Positions 19,530 through 28,603 of a stretch of DNA of 64,000 nucleotides are shown in pieces. The notes under the pieces are model-generated. The model saw only the letters and a list, made by a program, of their open reading frames with translations, was not told the origin of the DNA and made no database searches. A program made the translations under genes and the position numbers. This DNA is from Vibrio sagamiensis NBRC 104589 (GTDB taxonomy: Bacteria; Pseudomonadota; Gammaproteobacteria; Enterobacterales; Vibrionaceae), in contig NZ_BJXJ01000016.1 of NCBI RefSeq assembly GCF_007990935.1, forward strand, positions 32,785-96,784, written 5' to 3'. The stretch's first letter is position 1, and each line of letters starts with the position of its first letter.

Positions 19530-19773
19530 ACTCCCCCCTCTTAAATATCAGGCAAGGCTACAGAAGTCTGTGCAAAAAGAATAATCGGCGGTTCTTATTA
19601 TTAGGATAGGCAAAGGCTATTTGCTTAAAAATATGAGCAGTGGCCGCAAAATTTAATCTTAGAAATTGGATTTGTTTGAAAGTAACGAATTAAAATGCTT
19701 AATCAAAGTGAGTTTAATTGGAAAAATCGTTAACTAGATCCAAGGCACTTTGTCGTGCCCTAGACCTAATACA

Positions 19774-20886
19774 CTATGAGTCCTGATTTTTTACCGGATT
19801 GGCATAACTGGCGATTAAAAACGGTTGAGCACCGATTGGCAGTTGAGCAAGTTTATCAGCCCACTGAGTTTTAACTTGTTGAGTAATACTTTCATCATCA
19901 TTGTTACCTGACGCAAGTAAATTTACTGGGAACAATTGGTAATTAGTATGAATTTGACGATCAAGCTCCGCAGCCAGTTCCTCTGGTGATTCACACTCTT
20001 GATCGATTACATCGCCAAATACGACGTGTATTCGACCTTTATAGCCAATAATACCTTGGATAATACTTTCAATATCTTCGAATTCACCCTTTTCATAATG
20101 GCCAATTTCAGCTTTTTGATATAACTCATTGGCTTTGGCAAGATCACAAGGATCATTCTCATAAGAAATCGAAACCGGAACAATTTTTAAAGAACGAGTG
20201 TATTCTCCAAAACTTAGTTTCTGCTTGCGTCCTTCGACATGGAACATTTTTAAGATTGCAGGATCGGTAAAATCATTTCCATCTTTTGCTCGACCCTCTT
20301 TTTGTGCAATCCAAATTGAGTTACCTGTATCGAGTGAATGCTTGATATAACCAGAAAGCTGACCTAGTACTTTCATCATTTCGCGTGGACCTTTTGCAGA
20401 ACGTTTTACAATGAAACTTTTATTGAGTTTCATCAATTCAGTCGCACATGGTTTCTTAAGCAGGTTATCGCCAATGGCAATTCGTACTGTTTTATGCCCG
20501 TACTGGTCAAGCCCTAAGTTAACAAGAGCTGGGTCCATAGCAATATCTCTATGATTAGATACAAACAGATAAGCATTGCCTTTATCTAATTTATCTAAAC
20601 CAGTAAAAGTTACTCCATCTGTTGTCTTACTTAGCGTATCTCTGAGGTATTTTTTCACCTCAAATTGAATCGATTCTACTGAGTTCAACTTGCTCCACTT
20701 TCTTTTTAAGTAAAAACGCAGAATAGGGCTCATCAACGACTTAAACCAATTTGCTTTATTAGCAAATCGGTGCTCTAAAATAGCACCAATGAATTCATCA
20801 TCTTGGATCAAGCGATCCAATGCAGCAGGGATTTCGTCATCGCTATAAGGACGAATTTCAATATAAGGATCAGTATTATCAGTCAT
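19774..20886 (-). CDS. PlsC-like glycerophospholipid acyltransferase
   Basis: 370 residues. The acyltransferase block I NHRDIAMD is at 111-118 and a block III-like QKEGRAKDG at 196-204, as in the lysophosphatidate acyltransferase superfamily. It is longer than PlsC (about 245 residues), with N-terminal and C-terminal extensions. A hydrophobic stretch around residues 50-62 may tether it to the membrane. The substrate cannot be read from the sequence; transfer of an acyl chain to a lysophospholipid or related lipid is the likely reaction. Single gene. Confidence 0.78.
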   Translation of the reverse strand: MTDNTDPYIEIRPYSDDEIPAALDRLIQDDEFIGAILEHRFANKANWFKSLMSPILRFYLKRKWSKLNSVESIQFEVKKYLRDTLSKTTDGVTFTGLDKLDKGNAYLFVSNHRDIAMDPALVNLGLDQYGHKTVRIAIGDNLLKKPCATELMKLNKSFIVKRSAKGPREMMKVLGQLSGYIKHSLDTGNSIWIAQKEGRAKDGNDFTDPAILKMFHVEGRKQKLSFGEYTRSLKIVPVSISYENDPCDLAKANELYQKAEIGHYEKGEFEDIESIIQGIIGYKGRIHVVFGDVIDQECESPEELAAELDRQIHTNYQLFPVNLLASGNNDDESITQQVKTQWADKLAQLPIGAQPFLIASYANPVKNQDS

Positions 20887-21200
20887 TATTGGTTTCGTGT
20901 TGAAAAAGACGAGTTCATTCTACGCATAGTTTCCTTCCCTCGCAGCACTTCGTACTGTACTTTTAGCATGGTCATACCAGTTTTGGCACGCTATTTACTA
21001 AAAAAACGCCAAAAACCTTGATTCATATCAGCACTTTTGCTTTTAGTCTAATCAAATAAACTCATTCAAATAAATGCTGTATTATTTAAGGAGGAATTTC
21101 AGTTTAGATGAACTTAGATATATGAAAAAAGCTCTCTGCCTAGTTGGCATTATCGAAGATTAACTGTACTCTTATCGGTCCAAGAACTTTGGTATATACA

Positions 21201-21809
21201 ATGAACTACGCAATTGAATTTAACAGTAAAAGCTTTTCTTTCCTCAACGTCTCAACCCGGAAGAAAGCGTTAAAACACAGTTTCATCTCTGTTTCTAGAG
21301 GTTTAGCGATCGTTAAGTTAGGGAAACATGAATATGCTATTGAACCTGGTCAATATTTTTGGATTCCTCAAGGTTGTTTAAGTTCTATTACTTATGTGCC
21401 CAATACTCAGATTCAATGCTGTGACTTCTCTGTAAGGCTTCAAGAAAAATTCGCTCAACAAGCTGGTTTTGTCAAACCTTCTACTTTGCTGGTGGCGTTA
21501 ATTGAAAAAATGGCCTCAGTTAAAAGTCGCTCTCAACAGCAAATCGATCTGTTAACCGTCGTTAAACATGAAGTGCTCACTTTAAAGCCGATGTTAAACA
21601 GTTCTGTCCTGACTGACTCAATTAATCAATGGTACCCTAATTCTGAGTCACAGATCGCGATTGACCTTTGTCTGATCTTGACGTTGAGAGAAGCGAGGAA
21701 AATGAAGCTATCCGGAAAAAAACAGGAAGTTATCATCGAGACACTATTTAACGGTAATATAGAAGAATACGAACAGCTATGCTTGCTTGTATGTGGAGAA
21801 ATACTTTAA
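21201..21809 (+). CDS. Cupin-like protein related to AraC sensor domains, no HTH seen
   Basis: 202 residues from the ATG at 21201; the open frame begins 19 codons earlier at a TTG. The first 100 residues look like the cupin sensor domain of AraC-type regulators: ISVSRGLAIVKLGKHEYAIEPGQYFWIPQG. The C-terminal half is helical, with SQIAIDLCLILTLREARKM, but the paired helix-turn-helix motifs of AraC proteins are not evident and it is shorter than AraC regulators (about 280 residues). It may be a degenerate or one-domain regulator. Confidence 0.5.
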   Translation: MNYAIEFNSKSFSFLNVSTRKKALKHSFISVSRGLAIVKLGKHEYAIEPGQYFWIPQGCLSSITYVPNTQIQCCDFSVRLQEKFAQQAGFVKPSTLLVALIEKMASVKSRSQQQIDLLTVVKHEVLTLKPMLNSSVLTDSINQWYPNSESQIAIDLCLILTLREARKMKLSGKKQEVIIETLFNGNIEEYEQLCLLVCGEIL

Positions 21810-21859
21810 TAAGTCATCTTAATCTAGATATTTCGAAGTTATTACGGAAGAAAGTACAC

Positions 21860-22372
21860 TTAAAAGGGTACTTCGATCTGCATTCTCCAATCCGGGTCAT
21901 GTTGAACATGCCAACGATAATCAAACCTAATTCTCGGTGAGTCATCGTGCTTATCGCCAAAACCGAAACTGAACATTAAACCATGATTGCGGAACCACTC
22001 TTCGGAACCAATGGAGTTTTCCTCACTTTGAAATGACTCCGGCAACCAAAAGCCCAAGCCAAAATACTGACTGTTATGTTTTTTAGTCAAAATTGGATTA
22101 TCTTTATTGGGAAGCGCCCACTGCTCCCAATAGTTATCTTTGTACTCACTGCTGGGTAGATTGTGGCTGAGTGGGGTTTCTAAACTTGATAACAGTGGTT
22201 CTGGCTCCGTGACGAAGTCATCCAGGTCGCACATCATCATTGAGTCATCAGCAAAAAGAATGGAGCGTTCGGTAAACACAATACATGCAAAAGCCGATGA
22301 GATGACCGACAAGATGACCATCAAAAGTAACGCTAGGATGGATTTCAACCACACTCTAATGCACACAATCAC
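21860..22372 (-). CDS. Membrane-anchored protein of unknown function, coupled to NMNAT-like gene
   Basis: 170 residues from a GTG start at 22372, two bases after the stop of the upstream gene; the GAGGAG that ends that gene serves as ribosome-binding site. One N-terminal hydrophobic segment (about residues 9-30) is a signal anchor; the rest is polar, rich in Glu, Trp and aromatics, with a beta-rich C-terminus. No family recognised. Translational coupling to an NMNAT-like enzyme is notable. Confidence 0.6.
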   Translation of the reverse strand: MIVCIRVWLKSILALLLMVILSVISSAFACIVFTERSILFADDSMMMCDLDDFVTEPEPLLSSLETPLSHNLPSSEYKDNYWEQWALPNKDNPILTKKHNSQYFGLGFWLPESFQSEENSIGSEEWFRNHGLMFSFGFGDKHDDSPRIRFDYRWHVQHDPDWRMQIEVPF

Positions 22373-22373
22373 T

Positions 22374-22895
22374 TTACTCCTCTAAATACAGCCCCTCATC
22401 AAGCAGAAGTGCGTGTACTGTTGGAGTAGTGAGGTGTTCAATATTTTTATTAGCTTGCAAAGCACCACGAATATCGGTACTTCTGATCTTCACTTTTTCA
22501 GGGCAAGCCATTACACTCCAACGTGCTAAAATCTCTTCCGCTTTGTAAAAGTTAGCAAATTTAAAAAAATTGTCAGGTCCTATCACAAAAGTTATATCGG
22601 CACTTTGATGGTTTTCTTGAATTTTTTCTAACAACTCAAATGTCGTAACACTCTGGTTTGGTTTAAGTAACTCTTGTTCAAAATGGGAACGAGTCACCTT
22701 ACAAAGCCCCATATCTTCGATAAATGCATCCACCAATTTACACCGAACTTGGTAATCCAACATGGTTTTACCCCAAGCATGAGCAATACTCGGTTCGAGC
22801 AAAATATGATCAAAGTGACTGAGTGATTCGATCACACTTTTGTGACCTAAACTAGGCGGGTTAAATGCGCTACCAAAAACCGCGATTTTTTTCAT
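22374..22895 (-). CDS. Nicotinate/nicotinamide-nucleotide adenylyltransferase-like protein
   Basis: 173 residues, shorter than NadD of E. coli (213). The nucleotidyltransferase fold is evident from VFGSAFNPPSLGH (6-18), FVIGPDN (103-109) and RSTDIR (138-143), the last being the ISSTxIR-like signature of NadD/NadR. The usual HxGH phosphate motif reads SLGH here, with Ser15 in place of the first histidine. It lies back to back with nadE, which makes the last step of NAD synthesis, so a role in pyridine nucleotide metabolism is likely. The main cellular nadD normally lies elsewhere, so this may be a paralogue. Confidence 0.72.
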   Translation of the reverse strand: MKKIAVFGSAFNPPSLGHKSVIESLSHFDHILLEPSIAHAWGKTMLDYQVRCKLVDAFIEDMGLCKVTRSHFEQELLKPNQSVTTFELLEKIQENHQSADITFVIGPDNFFKFANFYKAEEILARWSVMACPEKVKIRSTDIRGALQANKNIEHLTTPTVHALLLDEGLYLEE

Positions 22896-22951
22896 ATCCG
22901 AGACTTTCCTGTGGTTGGGAGTGTTCTAATCCGATCAATTGGGTATGATAC

Positions 22952-22984
22952 TATACCCAAGTAACCTCAAGATACTTGGGTATA
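22952..22984. repeat. Dispersed vibrio palindrome TATACCCAAG...CTTGGGTATA
   Basis: TATACCCAAGTAACCTCAAG and then ATACTTGGGTATA: a 33-bp imperfect palindrome in the divergent region between the NMNAT-like gene and nadE. Near copies are at 24127-24159 and 40596-40628, with a half-copy at about 10177-10193 and a degenerate left arm at about 28487. Confidence 0.8.
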
Positions 22985-23065
22985 TTAACTTTAGTGCTTT
23001 TTGGCATCAAATTGAGAATGGCTGTGTTTAAATGAGTGGTTTTTGATCAATTAACCAGCCGGGGA

Positions 23066-23139
23066 CCATTGTTGACGTGCATCTTGGGGCTCTATCTGAG
23101 ATTTTCTCTTGAAGTGACGCCCCACAGCATTAACAATGT
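23066..23139 (+). promoter_or_regulatory. Candidate structured leader upstream of nadE
   Basis: Three nested stems can be drawn: CCATTGTTGA (23066-23075) with TTAACAATG (23130-23138) plus flanking G; TGC (23078-23080) with GCA (23127-23129); GGGGC (23086-23090) with GCCCC (23119-23123). The element ends about 65 bases before the nadE start. It could be a regulatory RNA or an incidental fold. Confidence 0.3.
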
Positions 23140-23203
23140 GGGTACAGAAACAAAGTAAATACAGATTTGATGTCGTCCCTCTTTTCAGGAAAAGGAAACC
23201 GTA

Positions 23204-24034
23204 ATGGAACAATCCATCCGTGATGAAATGCGAGTATTACCCTCTATCGATCCGCATTTTGAAATTGAACGCCGCGTTAATTTTATTAAACAGAAGCTTC
23301 AGGCCTCTGGTTGTAAATCGCTTGTACTGGGTATTAGTGGAGGTGTTGATTCAACAACGTGTGGCCGATTGGCACAGCTTGCGGTAAACCAACTTAACGA
23401 CAGCGAAGGTGAAGCCACTTATCAATTTATCGCTGTTCGCCTGCCTTATGGTGAACAAAAAGACGAAGATGAGGCTCAGCTTGCACTTTCATTTATTCAG
23501 CCTTCTCACACGGTGTCTGTCAATATCAAACCCGGTGTTGATGGCCTACATGCCGCTTCTCATGCCGCTCTTGAGGGCACAGGCTTGCTGCCAACGGATA
23601 GTGCAAAAGTCGACTTTGTTAAAGGCAATGTTAAAGCACGTGCGCGTATGGTAGCTCAATACGAAATCGCGGGTTATGTTGGTGGTTTAGTTTTAGGCAC
23701 TGACCACTCAGCAGAAAATATCACGGGCTTCTACACCAAGTTCGGTGATGGCGCTTGTGACCTTGCTCCGCTTTTTGGCCTTAGCAAACGTCAAGTTCGT
23801 GAAGTCGCTGCCACATTAGGTGCGCCTGATCAGTTAGTGAAGAAAGTACCTACGGCGGATTTAGAAGAACTTGATCCACAAAAAGCCGATGAAGATGCGC
23901 TTAACCTCAGCTACGACCAAATTGATGATTTTCTGGAAGGTAAGCCCGTATCAGAGCAAGTCAGTGAGCGTCTGATTGCCATTTACAAAGCCACACAGCA
24001 CAAACGTCAACCCATCCCGACGATCTACGATTAA
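23204..24034 (+). CDS. nadE: Ammonia-dependent NAD synthetase
   Basis: 276 residues, matching NadE of E. coli (275). It adenylates nicotinic acid adenine dinucleotide and transfers ammonia to form NAD+. The PP-loop SGGVDST begins at 45; further landmarks are the [18 protein letters not shown] helix, [28 protein letters not shown], and the C-terminal [10 protein letters not shown]. No glutaminase domain is present. An AAGGAAA ribosome-binding site precedes the ATG. A terminator follows at 24068-24096. Confidence 0.97.
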   Translation: MEQSIRDEMRVLPSIDPHFEIERRVNFIKQKLQASGCKSLVLGISGGVDSTTCGRLAQLAVNQLNDSEGEATYQFIAVRLPYGEQKDEDEAQLALSFIQPSHTVSVNIKPGVDGLHAASHAALEGTGLLPTDSAKVDFVKGNVKARARMVAQYEIAGYVGGLVLGTDHSAENITGFYTKFGDGACDLAPLFGLSKRQVREVAATLGAPDQLVKKVPTADLEELDPQKADEDALNLSYDQIDDFLEGKPVSEQVSERLIAIYKATQHKRQPIPTIYD

Positions 24035-24067
24035 AATACATTCTGCGTGGCCTTAGCAACAAACATC

Positions 24068-24096
24068 AGTGGCGGTCAGTTTACCGCCACTTTTTG
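24068..24096 (+). terminator. Terminator after nadE
   Basis: AGTGGCGGT (24068-24076) pairs with ACCGCCACT (24083-24091), followed by TTTTTG. Confidence 0.88.
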
Positions 24097-24126
24097 TAGA
24101 TAATATCGGTTATGGGGAACACTTAT

Positions 24127-24159
24127 TATACCCAAGCAACCTTAAGAGGCTTGGGTATA
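24127..24159. repeat. Dispersed vibrio palindrome, second copy
   Basis: TATACCCAAG CAACCTTAAG AGG CTTGGGTATA: the same 33-bp element as at 22952, between the convergent nadE and MOSC-reductase genes. Confidence 0.8.
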
Positions 24160-24174
24160 TTTACAAACTAACGC

Positions 24175-25992
24175 TTAGTCGGTAAATGTCACATCCGTGG
24201 TTGGCACCGCACAACAAGCAAGTACCGTCCCCATCGCACGTTCTTCTTCTGTTAACGCCAACACTTCAGGTTGATCCACTTGTCCAGACACTACATTCAC
24301 TTTACACGCACCACACAAACCTGCACGGCAGCTATGCACAATGCTCTTCCCTGCATCCTCTGCTTGCTCAAGTAATGTTTTTTGATTGTTACCAACAAAC
24401 CTAGTCCCATTAAACTCAAGCTCAACTTGTTTGATCTCTTTTGGGGCAGTAAAGGCGACACCAAAAGCTTCCTGATGATAATTATCAACTGGTAAGCCTT
24501 TTTTAAGCAGCAAGTTTTTGGCTTTTTGCATAAAACCATCAGGGCCACATACAAACACTTGTCTCTGCTCTAACGCCTGAATCTGTTTGATATGAGAAAG
24601 GCTAAGTCGCCCTTTTAACCCTTGCCATTCATCACTAGGCTGAGTGAGGCAAATTTGTACATCAAGGCTAGGATGCAGGCGTTGTAGTTCTTGTAACTCC
24701 GTTAGACAGGGAATATCCGCCTCACTGCGACACTGGTGATAGAACACAACGTCATTTAATCGTTCGTGGTCGGCTAAATAACGCACCATAGATAACATCG
24801 GTGTCACGCCACTGCCAGCTGATAACAACAAGAGTGGTTGTTCTCGACTAGGATCGAGGTAGAACTGCCCTTCTGGTGTTTGAACGTCGAGCGTTTGCCC
24901 AACTTTTAATTGGTCATGTAACGCATTTGAAACATGGCCATCCGGGATACGTTTGACGGAAATCCCATAACGTTCAGGTCGAGATGGGCTAGAAGACAAT
25001 GTGTAGCGACGAGGAACTCTTTTCCCTTCGATCTCAATATCGATCGGCAAATGTTGCCCTGGCAGATAACTTGGCAGATCCATTTGTTCACCCTCTAGCC
25101 AAAACGTCACAAAGTCTTGGGCGATCTCTTCTCGTGCGACACAAGTTAACGTCATGCGCTTTGGTGAATTGTCGGCATAAAATTCAGGCTGTTTATATTC
25201 CAGTACTTCAACCACATCACCTTGGCGGATCATCCCCTCATTGACCGGTACTAGGTTTTGACCAAAGAACACTCCGCCTCGTTCATTGGCACGAAACTGC
25301 TGCAAGGTTTTAAGCGGTTCTTTGCTCTCACGAAGTGTGCCTCTTTCGGTGTTAACAGTGGTTAAAATACAACGCTCACAGGCTTTGACTGAGTTAAACT
25401 CTACTTCACCTATACGGATTCGCTTCCAAGAGTCTTCCTCGAAAGGTTGAGTCCCAGCAATCACCAAATTGGTACGAAATTGATCCATACTGTGCTTTTC
25501 TGAGCTTCTGCGGTTAAGCTCTTCTAGTGACGCTTCGCTGATTACCAAGACAGGATAACCGTCGGCAAAGCTGACATTATGACCCACTTTTTCACGGATG
25601 CGATTTGATTGCTCGCCTGTGAATAATAACTCGACACGCTGACCTAAGACTTTACTGAACCAATCGTCAGCCTCATCGGTCGTCGTGTAGGCGATAAAAT
25701 TATCTTTCCAAACTATGGCTGGAGACTCTTGCATTTTAAAATCTTGGTAGCGTATTTTTAATGGTGATTCATCTATGCTGCTAAAGACGATACCATCTGC
25801 GACAAGGGCCGATTTTATTGTCACCATCTGGGGAAACTTTCTCGCCGTCACCATCCCACCGTCGGATTTAGCAACCATAAAGCGACGATCAAAACTCAAA
25901 CCTTGTTTTTCTACCCATGCGGAAGAAAGCGCCACTCCACCAATGGATTTAACAGGAAAAACATTAATTTGAGATAAAGTAGATGACGACAT
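24175..25992 (-). CDS. MOSC domain / ferredoxin-reductase / 2Fe-2S fusion protein
   Basis: 605 residues from the ATG at 25992, chosen because AAGGAA lies 7-8 bases before it; the frame is open 13 codons further to 26031 without a clear ribosome site. Order of domains: MOSC N-terminal beta-barrel and MOSC domain (about 1-270, with the conserved CERC in VKACERCILTT), an FAD-binding reductase domain (RRYTLSSSP), an NAD-binding part (LLLSAGSGVTPMLSMVR) and a C-terminal plant-type 2Fe-2S domain with CRAGLCGAC and a distal cysteine. It resembles an E. coli YcbX-like MOSC protein joined to an Hcr-like reductase. A role in reducing N-hydroxylated compounds, as for YcbX, is plausible. Confidence 0.85.
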   Translation of the reverse strand: MSSSTLSQINVFPVKSIGGVALSSAWVEKQGLSFDRRFMVAKSDGGMVTARKFPQMVTIKSALVADGIVFSSIDESPLKIRYQDFKMQESPAIVWKDNFIAYTTTDEADDWFSKVLGQRVELLFTGEQSNRIREKVGHNVSFADGYPVLVISEASLEELNRRSSEKHSMDQFRTNLVIAGTQPFEEDSWKRIRIGEVEFNSVKACERCILTTVNTERGTLRESKEPLKTLQQFRANERGGVFFGQNLVPVNEGMIRQGDVVEVLEYKQPEFYADNSPKRMTLTCVAREEIAQDFVTFWLEGEQMDLPSYLPGQHLPIDIEIEGKRVPRRYTLSSSPSRPERYGISVKRIPDGHVSNALHDQLKVGQTLDVQTPEGQFYLDPSREQPLLLLSAGSGVTPMLSMVRYLADHERLNDVVFYHQCRSEADIPCLTELQELQRLHPSLDVQICLTQPSDEWQGLKGRLSLSHIKQIQALEQRQVFVCGPDGFMQKAKNLLLKKGLPVDNYHQEAFGVAFTAPKEIKQVELEFNGTRFVGNNQKTLLEQAEDAGKSIVHSCRAGLCGACKVNVVSGQVDQPEVLALTEEERAMGTVLACCAVPTTDVTFTD

Positions 25993-26247
25993 AACCTGTT
26001 TCCTTAAAGAACTTTTATCATTTTGACTCATGATATGCTTTGATCAAAGTGCTTCCAAGCACTATAAACAGAACAACATAATGTAAGTTAACAACGAACT
26101 ATTAACACAGACAAAAATACCATCGTTTACTTTCTATTTTTGAGAATAATTTATGTTCTTTACTTAACCGTGAAATATGCTTTCCTGCTCAGCAACGATA
26201 AAAGTCAATAAATGTGATGAAATTATAAGGAAATTCCTCTATCATCC

Positions 26248-26294
26248 CGTCGCCTAAGCGCAAGCGTTTGCTCTTGAGGTAAAAGCGGCGTTTT
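26248..26294 (+). promoter_or_regulatory. Candidate attenuator or control hairpin in the pyrC leader
   Basis: CGTCGC (26248-26253) can pair with GCGGCG (26285-26290), followed directly by TTTT. Inside, CCTAAG pairs with CTTGAGG around a GCAA-GCGT-TTGC hairpin (26253-26279). The structure lies about 40 bases before the pyrC start. In enterobacteria pyrC is controlled by pyrimidines through its leader; whether this hairpin has such a role is inference. Confidence 0.35.
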
Positions 26295-26331
26295 GGCTCC
26301 AATCACAATTCTTACATGGTGGGAGCAATCA

Positions 26332-27360
26332 ATGACAACAATGACAATTACTCGTCCTGACGACTGGCACGTTCACCTTCGCGATGGCGAAGTTCTTAAA
26401 GATACGGTTCGCGATATTAGCCGTTACAACGGTCGAGCACTGATCATGCCGAATACCGTCCCACCCGTTACCGATACTGAGATGGCATTAGCCTACCGTG
26501 ATCGCATCCTCGCTGAAGAGCACGGAGAACAGTTTGAGCCACTTATGGCGCTGTACCTGACTGATAACACAACACCAGATGAAATACGCAAAGCAAAAGC
26601 TACTGGCCACATTGTTGCAGCTAAACTGTACCCTGCTGGTGCCACGACTAACTCTGATTCTGGCGTCACTGATGCTAAAAATATCTACCATGTTCTGGAA
26701 GCCATGGAAGAAGTGGGTATGTTACTGTTAGTTCATGGCGAAGTGACCCATCATGACGTCGACATCTTCGATCGTGAGAAAGCGTTTCTTGATAGCGTAT
26801 TAGCTCCAATTGTGAACGACTTCCCGAACTTAAAAATCGTTCTGGAGCACATCACCACTGCGGACGCTGCTCAATTTGTGCATAACGCTTCTGATAACGT
26901 CGCAGCCACCATCACGGCTCACCATTTGTTGTTTAACCGCAATCACATGCTCGTCGGTGGTATTAAACCGCATTTTTACTGCTTACCTATCCTGAAACGC
27001 AATACCCACCAGCAAGCATTGATAAAAGCAGCCACTAGCGGCAGTAAAAAGTTCTTCCTTGGTACCGATTCTGCACCACACGCCAAAGGAGCAAAAGAGT
27101 CGGCTTGTGGTTGTGCGGGTTCATACACTGCTCATGCAGCCTTAGAGCTTTACGCAGAAGTGTTCGAAAATGAAGGAAAATTGGAAAACCTTGAAGCGTT
27201 TGCAAGCTTTAACGGCCCAGACTTTTACGGTATTGCTCGTAATAGCGACACCGTTACATTAGAAAAGGCGTCTTGGGACGTCGCAGAATCGATGCCTTTT
27301 GGTCAAGATATTGTGGTTCCAATTCGTGCCAATGAAAAAATCGAGTGGCAAGTGAAATAA
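26332..27360 (+). CDS. pyrC: Dihydroorotase
   Basis: 342 residues from the ATG at 26332, preceded by GGGAGC; the frame is open 13 codons further upstream but without a better start. Class II dihydroorotase, close in length to E. coli PyrC (348). Metal-ligand motif DWHVHLRD is near the N-terminus, the carboxylated lysine is in [10 protein letters not shown], and the histidines in VHGEVTHH and LEHITT follow; [13 protein letters not shown] holds the catalytic aspartate. It closes carbamoyl-aspartate to dihydroorotate in pyrimidine synthesis. Single gene with a structured leader. Confidence 0.97.
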   Translation: MTTMTITRPDDWHVHLRDGEVLKDTVRDISRYNGRALIMPNTVPPVTDTEMALAYRDRILAEEHGEQFEPLMALYLTDNTTPDEIRKAKATGHIVAAKLYPAGATTNSDSGVTDAKNIYHVLEAMEEVGMLLLVHGEVTHHDVDIFDREKAFLDSVLAPIVNDFPNLKIVLEHITTADAAQFVHNASDNVAATITAHHLLFNRNHMLVGGIKPHFYCLPILKRNTHQQALIKAATSGSKKFFLGTDSAPHAKGAKESACGCAGSYTAHAALELYAEVFENEGKLENLEAFASFNGPDFYGIARNSDTVTLEKASWDVAESMPFGQDIVVPIRANEKIEWQVK

Positions 27361-27396
27361 ACGTCATATTCAGCTAGGTTAGAAATACTTACGTTC

Positions 27397-27436
27397 GGCC
27401 ATTGAAAACGCATCTGTGATATTCAATGGCCTATTT
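27397..27436 (+). terminator. Terminator after pyrC
   Basis: GGCCATTGAA (27397-27406) pairs with TTCAATGGCC (27422-27431), then TATTTATG. The T-run is weak; the stem is perfect. Confidence 0.6.
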
Positions 27437-27509
27437 ATGCCGCTAATTAGCTAAATCAACTCTCGTCCAAGTAACCTCTCATCACTAGAGCATGTCCTGT
27501 CTTCCATTA

Positions 27510-28421
27510 TCACTGACGAACTTTTTCAACCGCCGTCCACACAGCAACTAGAATTAGCCCCGCGAAAAGACCAATCAACCCATTTAAAAATGTTGGTATC
27601 ACTGCCGTCAGTAACGTATGAGACGAAAAGTCCATAATAATCGGTTCAATTAAGTGATGAATAGCAGGCACATTGTGTACGATGATGCCGCCTCCGACCA
27701 AAAACATCGCCGCTGTTCCCACTACCGCAAGTAACTTCATCAGTTTGGGCGCAAATGCAACTAAAGCGGCACCAAGTTTGGCTTTAATGCCCACCCCTTT
27801 TGAACTTCGCTCCAAATAAAACCCAAGATCATCAAGCTTTACGATGCCTGCAACAAGGCCATAAACACCAATGGTCATGATCACTGCAATCAAACTGACC
27901 ACAAAGACCTGAGTCAGGGTATTTGCTCCTGTGACGGTGCCTAAAGCAATTACAATGATTTCTGCTGAGAGAATAAAATCGGTTCTGATCGCACCTGCGA
28001 CTTTTCTTTTTTCATATTCTTCAATAGATTCGCCCTCACCAATCTCTTCTCCAGAGGATTGACTCTGCTCTGAATCGGTTGGATGATGAAACAGTTTCTC
28101 GACGATTTTTTCTGCGCCTTCAAAGCAGAGAAACAGGCCACCGAGCAGCAACAGCGGCATGATTAACCATGGAATAAAAGCGCTGATCAACAGTGCAGAG
28201 GGCACCAGAATCAGCTTATTTTTAAACGAGCCTTTTGCAACGGCCCACACTACGGGAATTTCACGCTCAGCTGACACACCTGAGACTTGCTGCGCATTTA
28301 AGGCTAGGTCATCACCCAGCACCCCTGCCGTCTTTTTTGCGGCGACTTTTGACATTAATGCGACATCATCGAGTACGGCGGCAATATCATCTAATAACGT
28401 CAGTAAGCTTGCTCCTGCCAT
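27510..28421 (-). CDS. yedI: DUF808/YedI-family inner-membrane protein
   Basis: 303 residues. The N-terminal MAGASLLTLLDDIAAVLDDVALMSKVAAKKTAGVLGDDLALNA block is the signature of the DUF808 (YedI) family, followed by about six hydrophobic segments and a charged loop near residues 120-145. Family function is unknown. It is convergent with pyrC and divergent from the M14 carboxypeptidase gene. Confidence 0.85.
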   Translation of the reverse strand: MAGASLLTLLDDIAAVLDDVALMSKVAAKKTAGVLGDDLALNAQQVSGVSAEREIPVVWAVAKGSFKNKLILVPSALLISAFIPWLIMPLLLLGGLFLCFEGAEKIVEKLFHHPTDSEQSQSSGEEIGEGESIEEYEKRKVAGAIRTDFILSAEIIVIALGTVTGANTLTQVFVVSLIAVIMTIGVYGLVAGIVKLDDLGFYLERSSKGVGIKAKLGAALVAFAPKLMKLLAVVGTAAMFLVGGGIIVHNVPAIHHLIEPIIMDFSSHTLLTAVIPTFLNGLIGLFAGLILVAVWTAVEKVRQ

Positions 28422-28603
28422 TGAATTTATCTCTTATCGTTGTTTTATCTATCTGAATTGAATGAAATACGACTGTTTTACCTGATTATACCCAGCAACT
28501 CAAATAGTGATGAATTTGTTATTACTAGGAATTTTCAGTTGCTCTACTCGTTATACACGTCTAGTCTTGGCCTACATTTCCAAGAACACAGAAGAAAGTA
28601 TAG

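Noticed and set aside
24999..25244. Plus-strand ORF inside the MOSC-reductase gene, and similar opposite-strand ORFs elsewhere
   Set aside because: Shadows of well-supported genes with no start signals.
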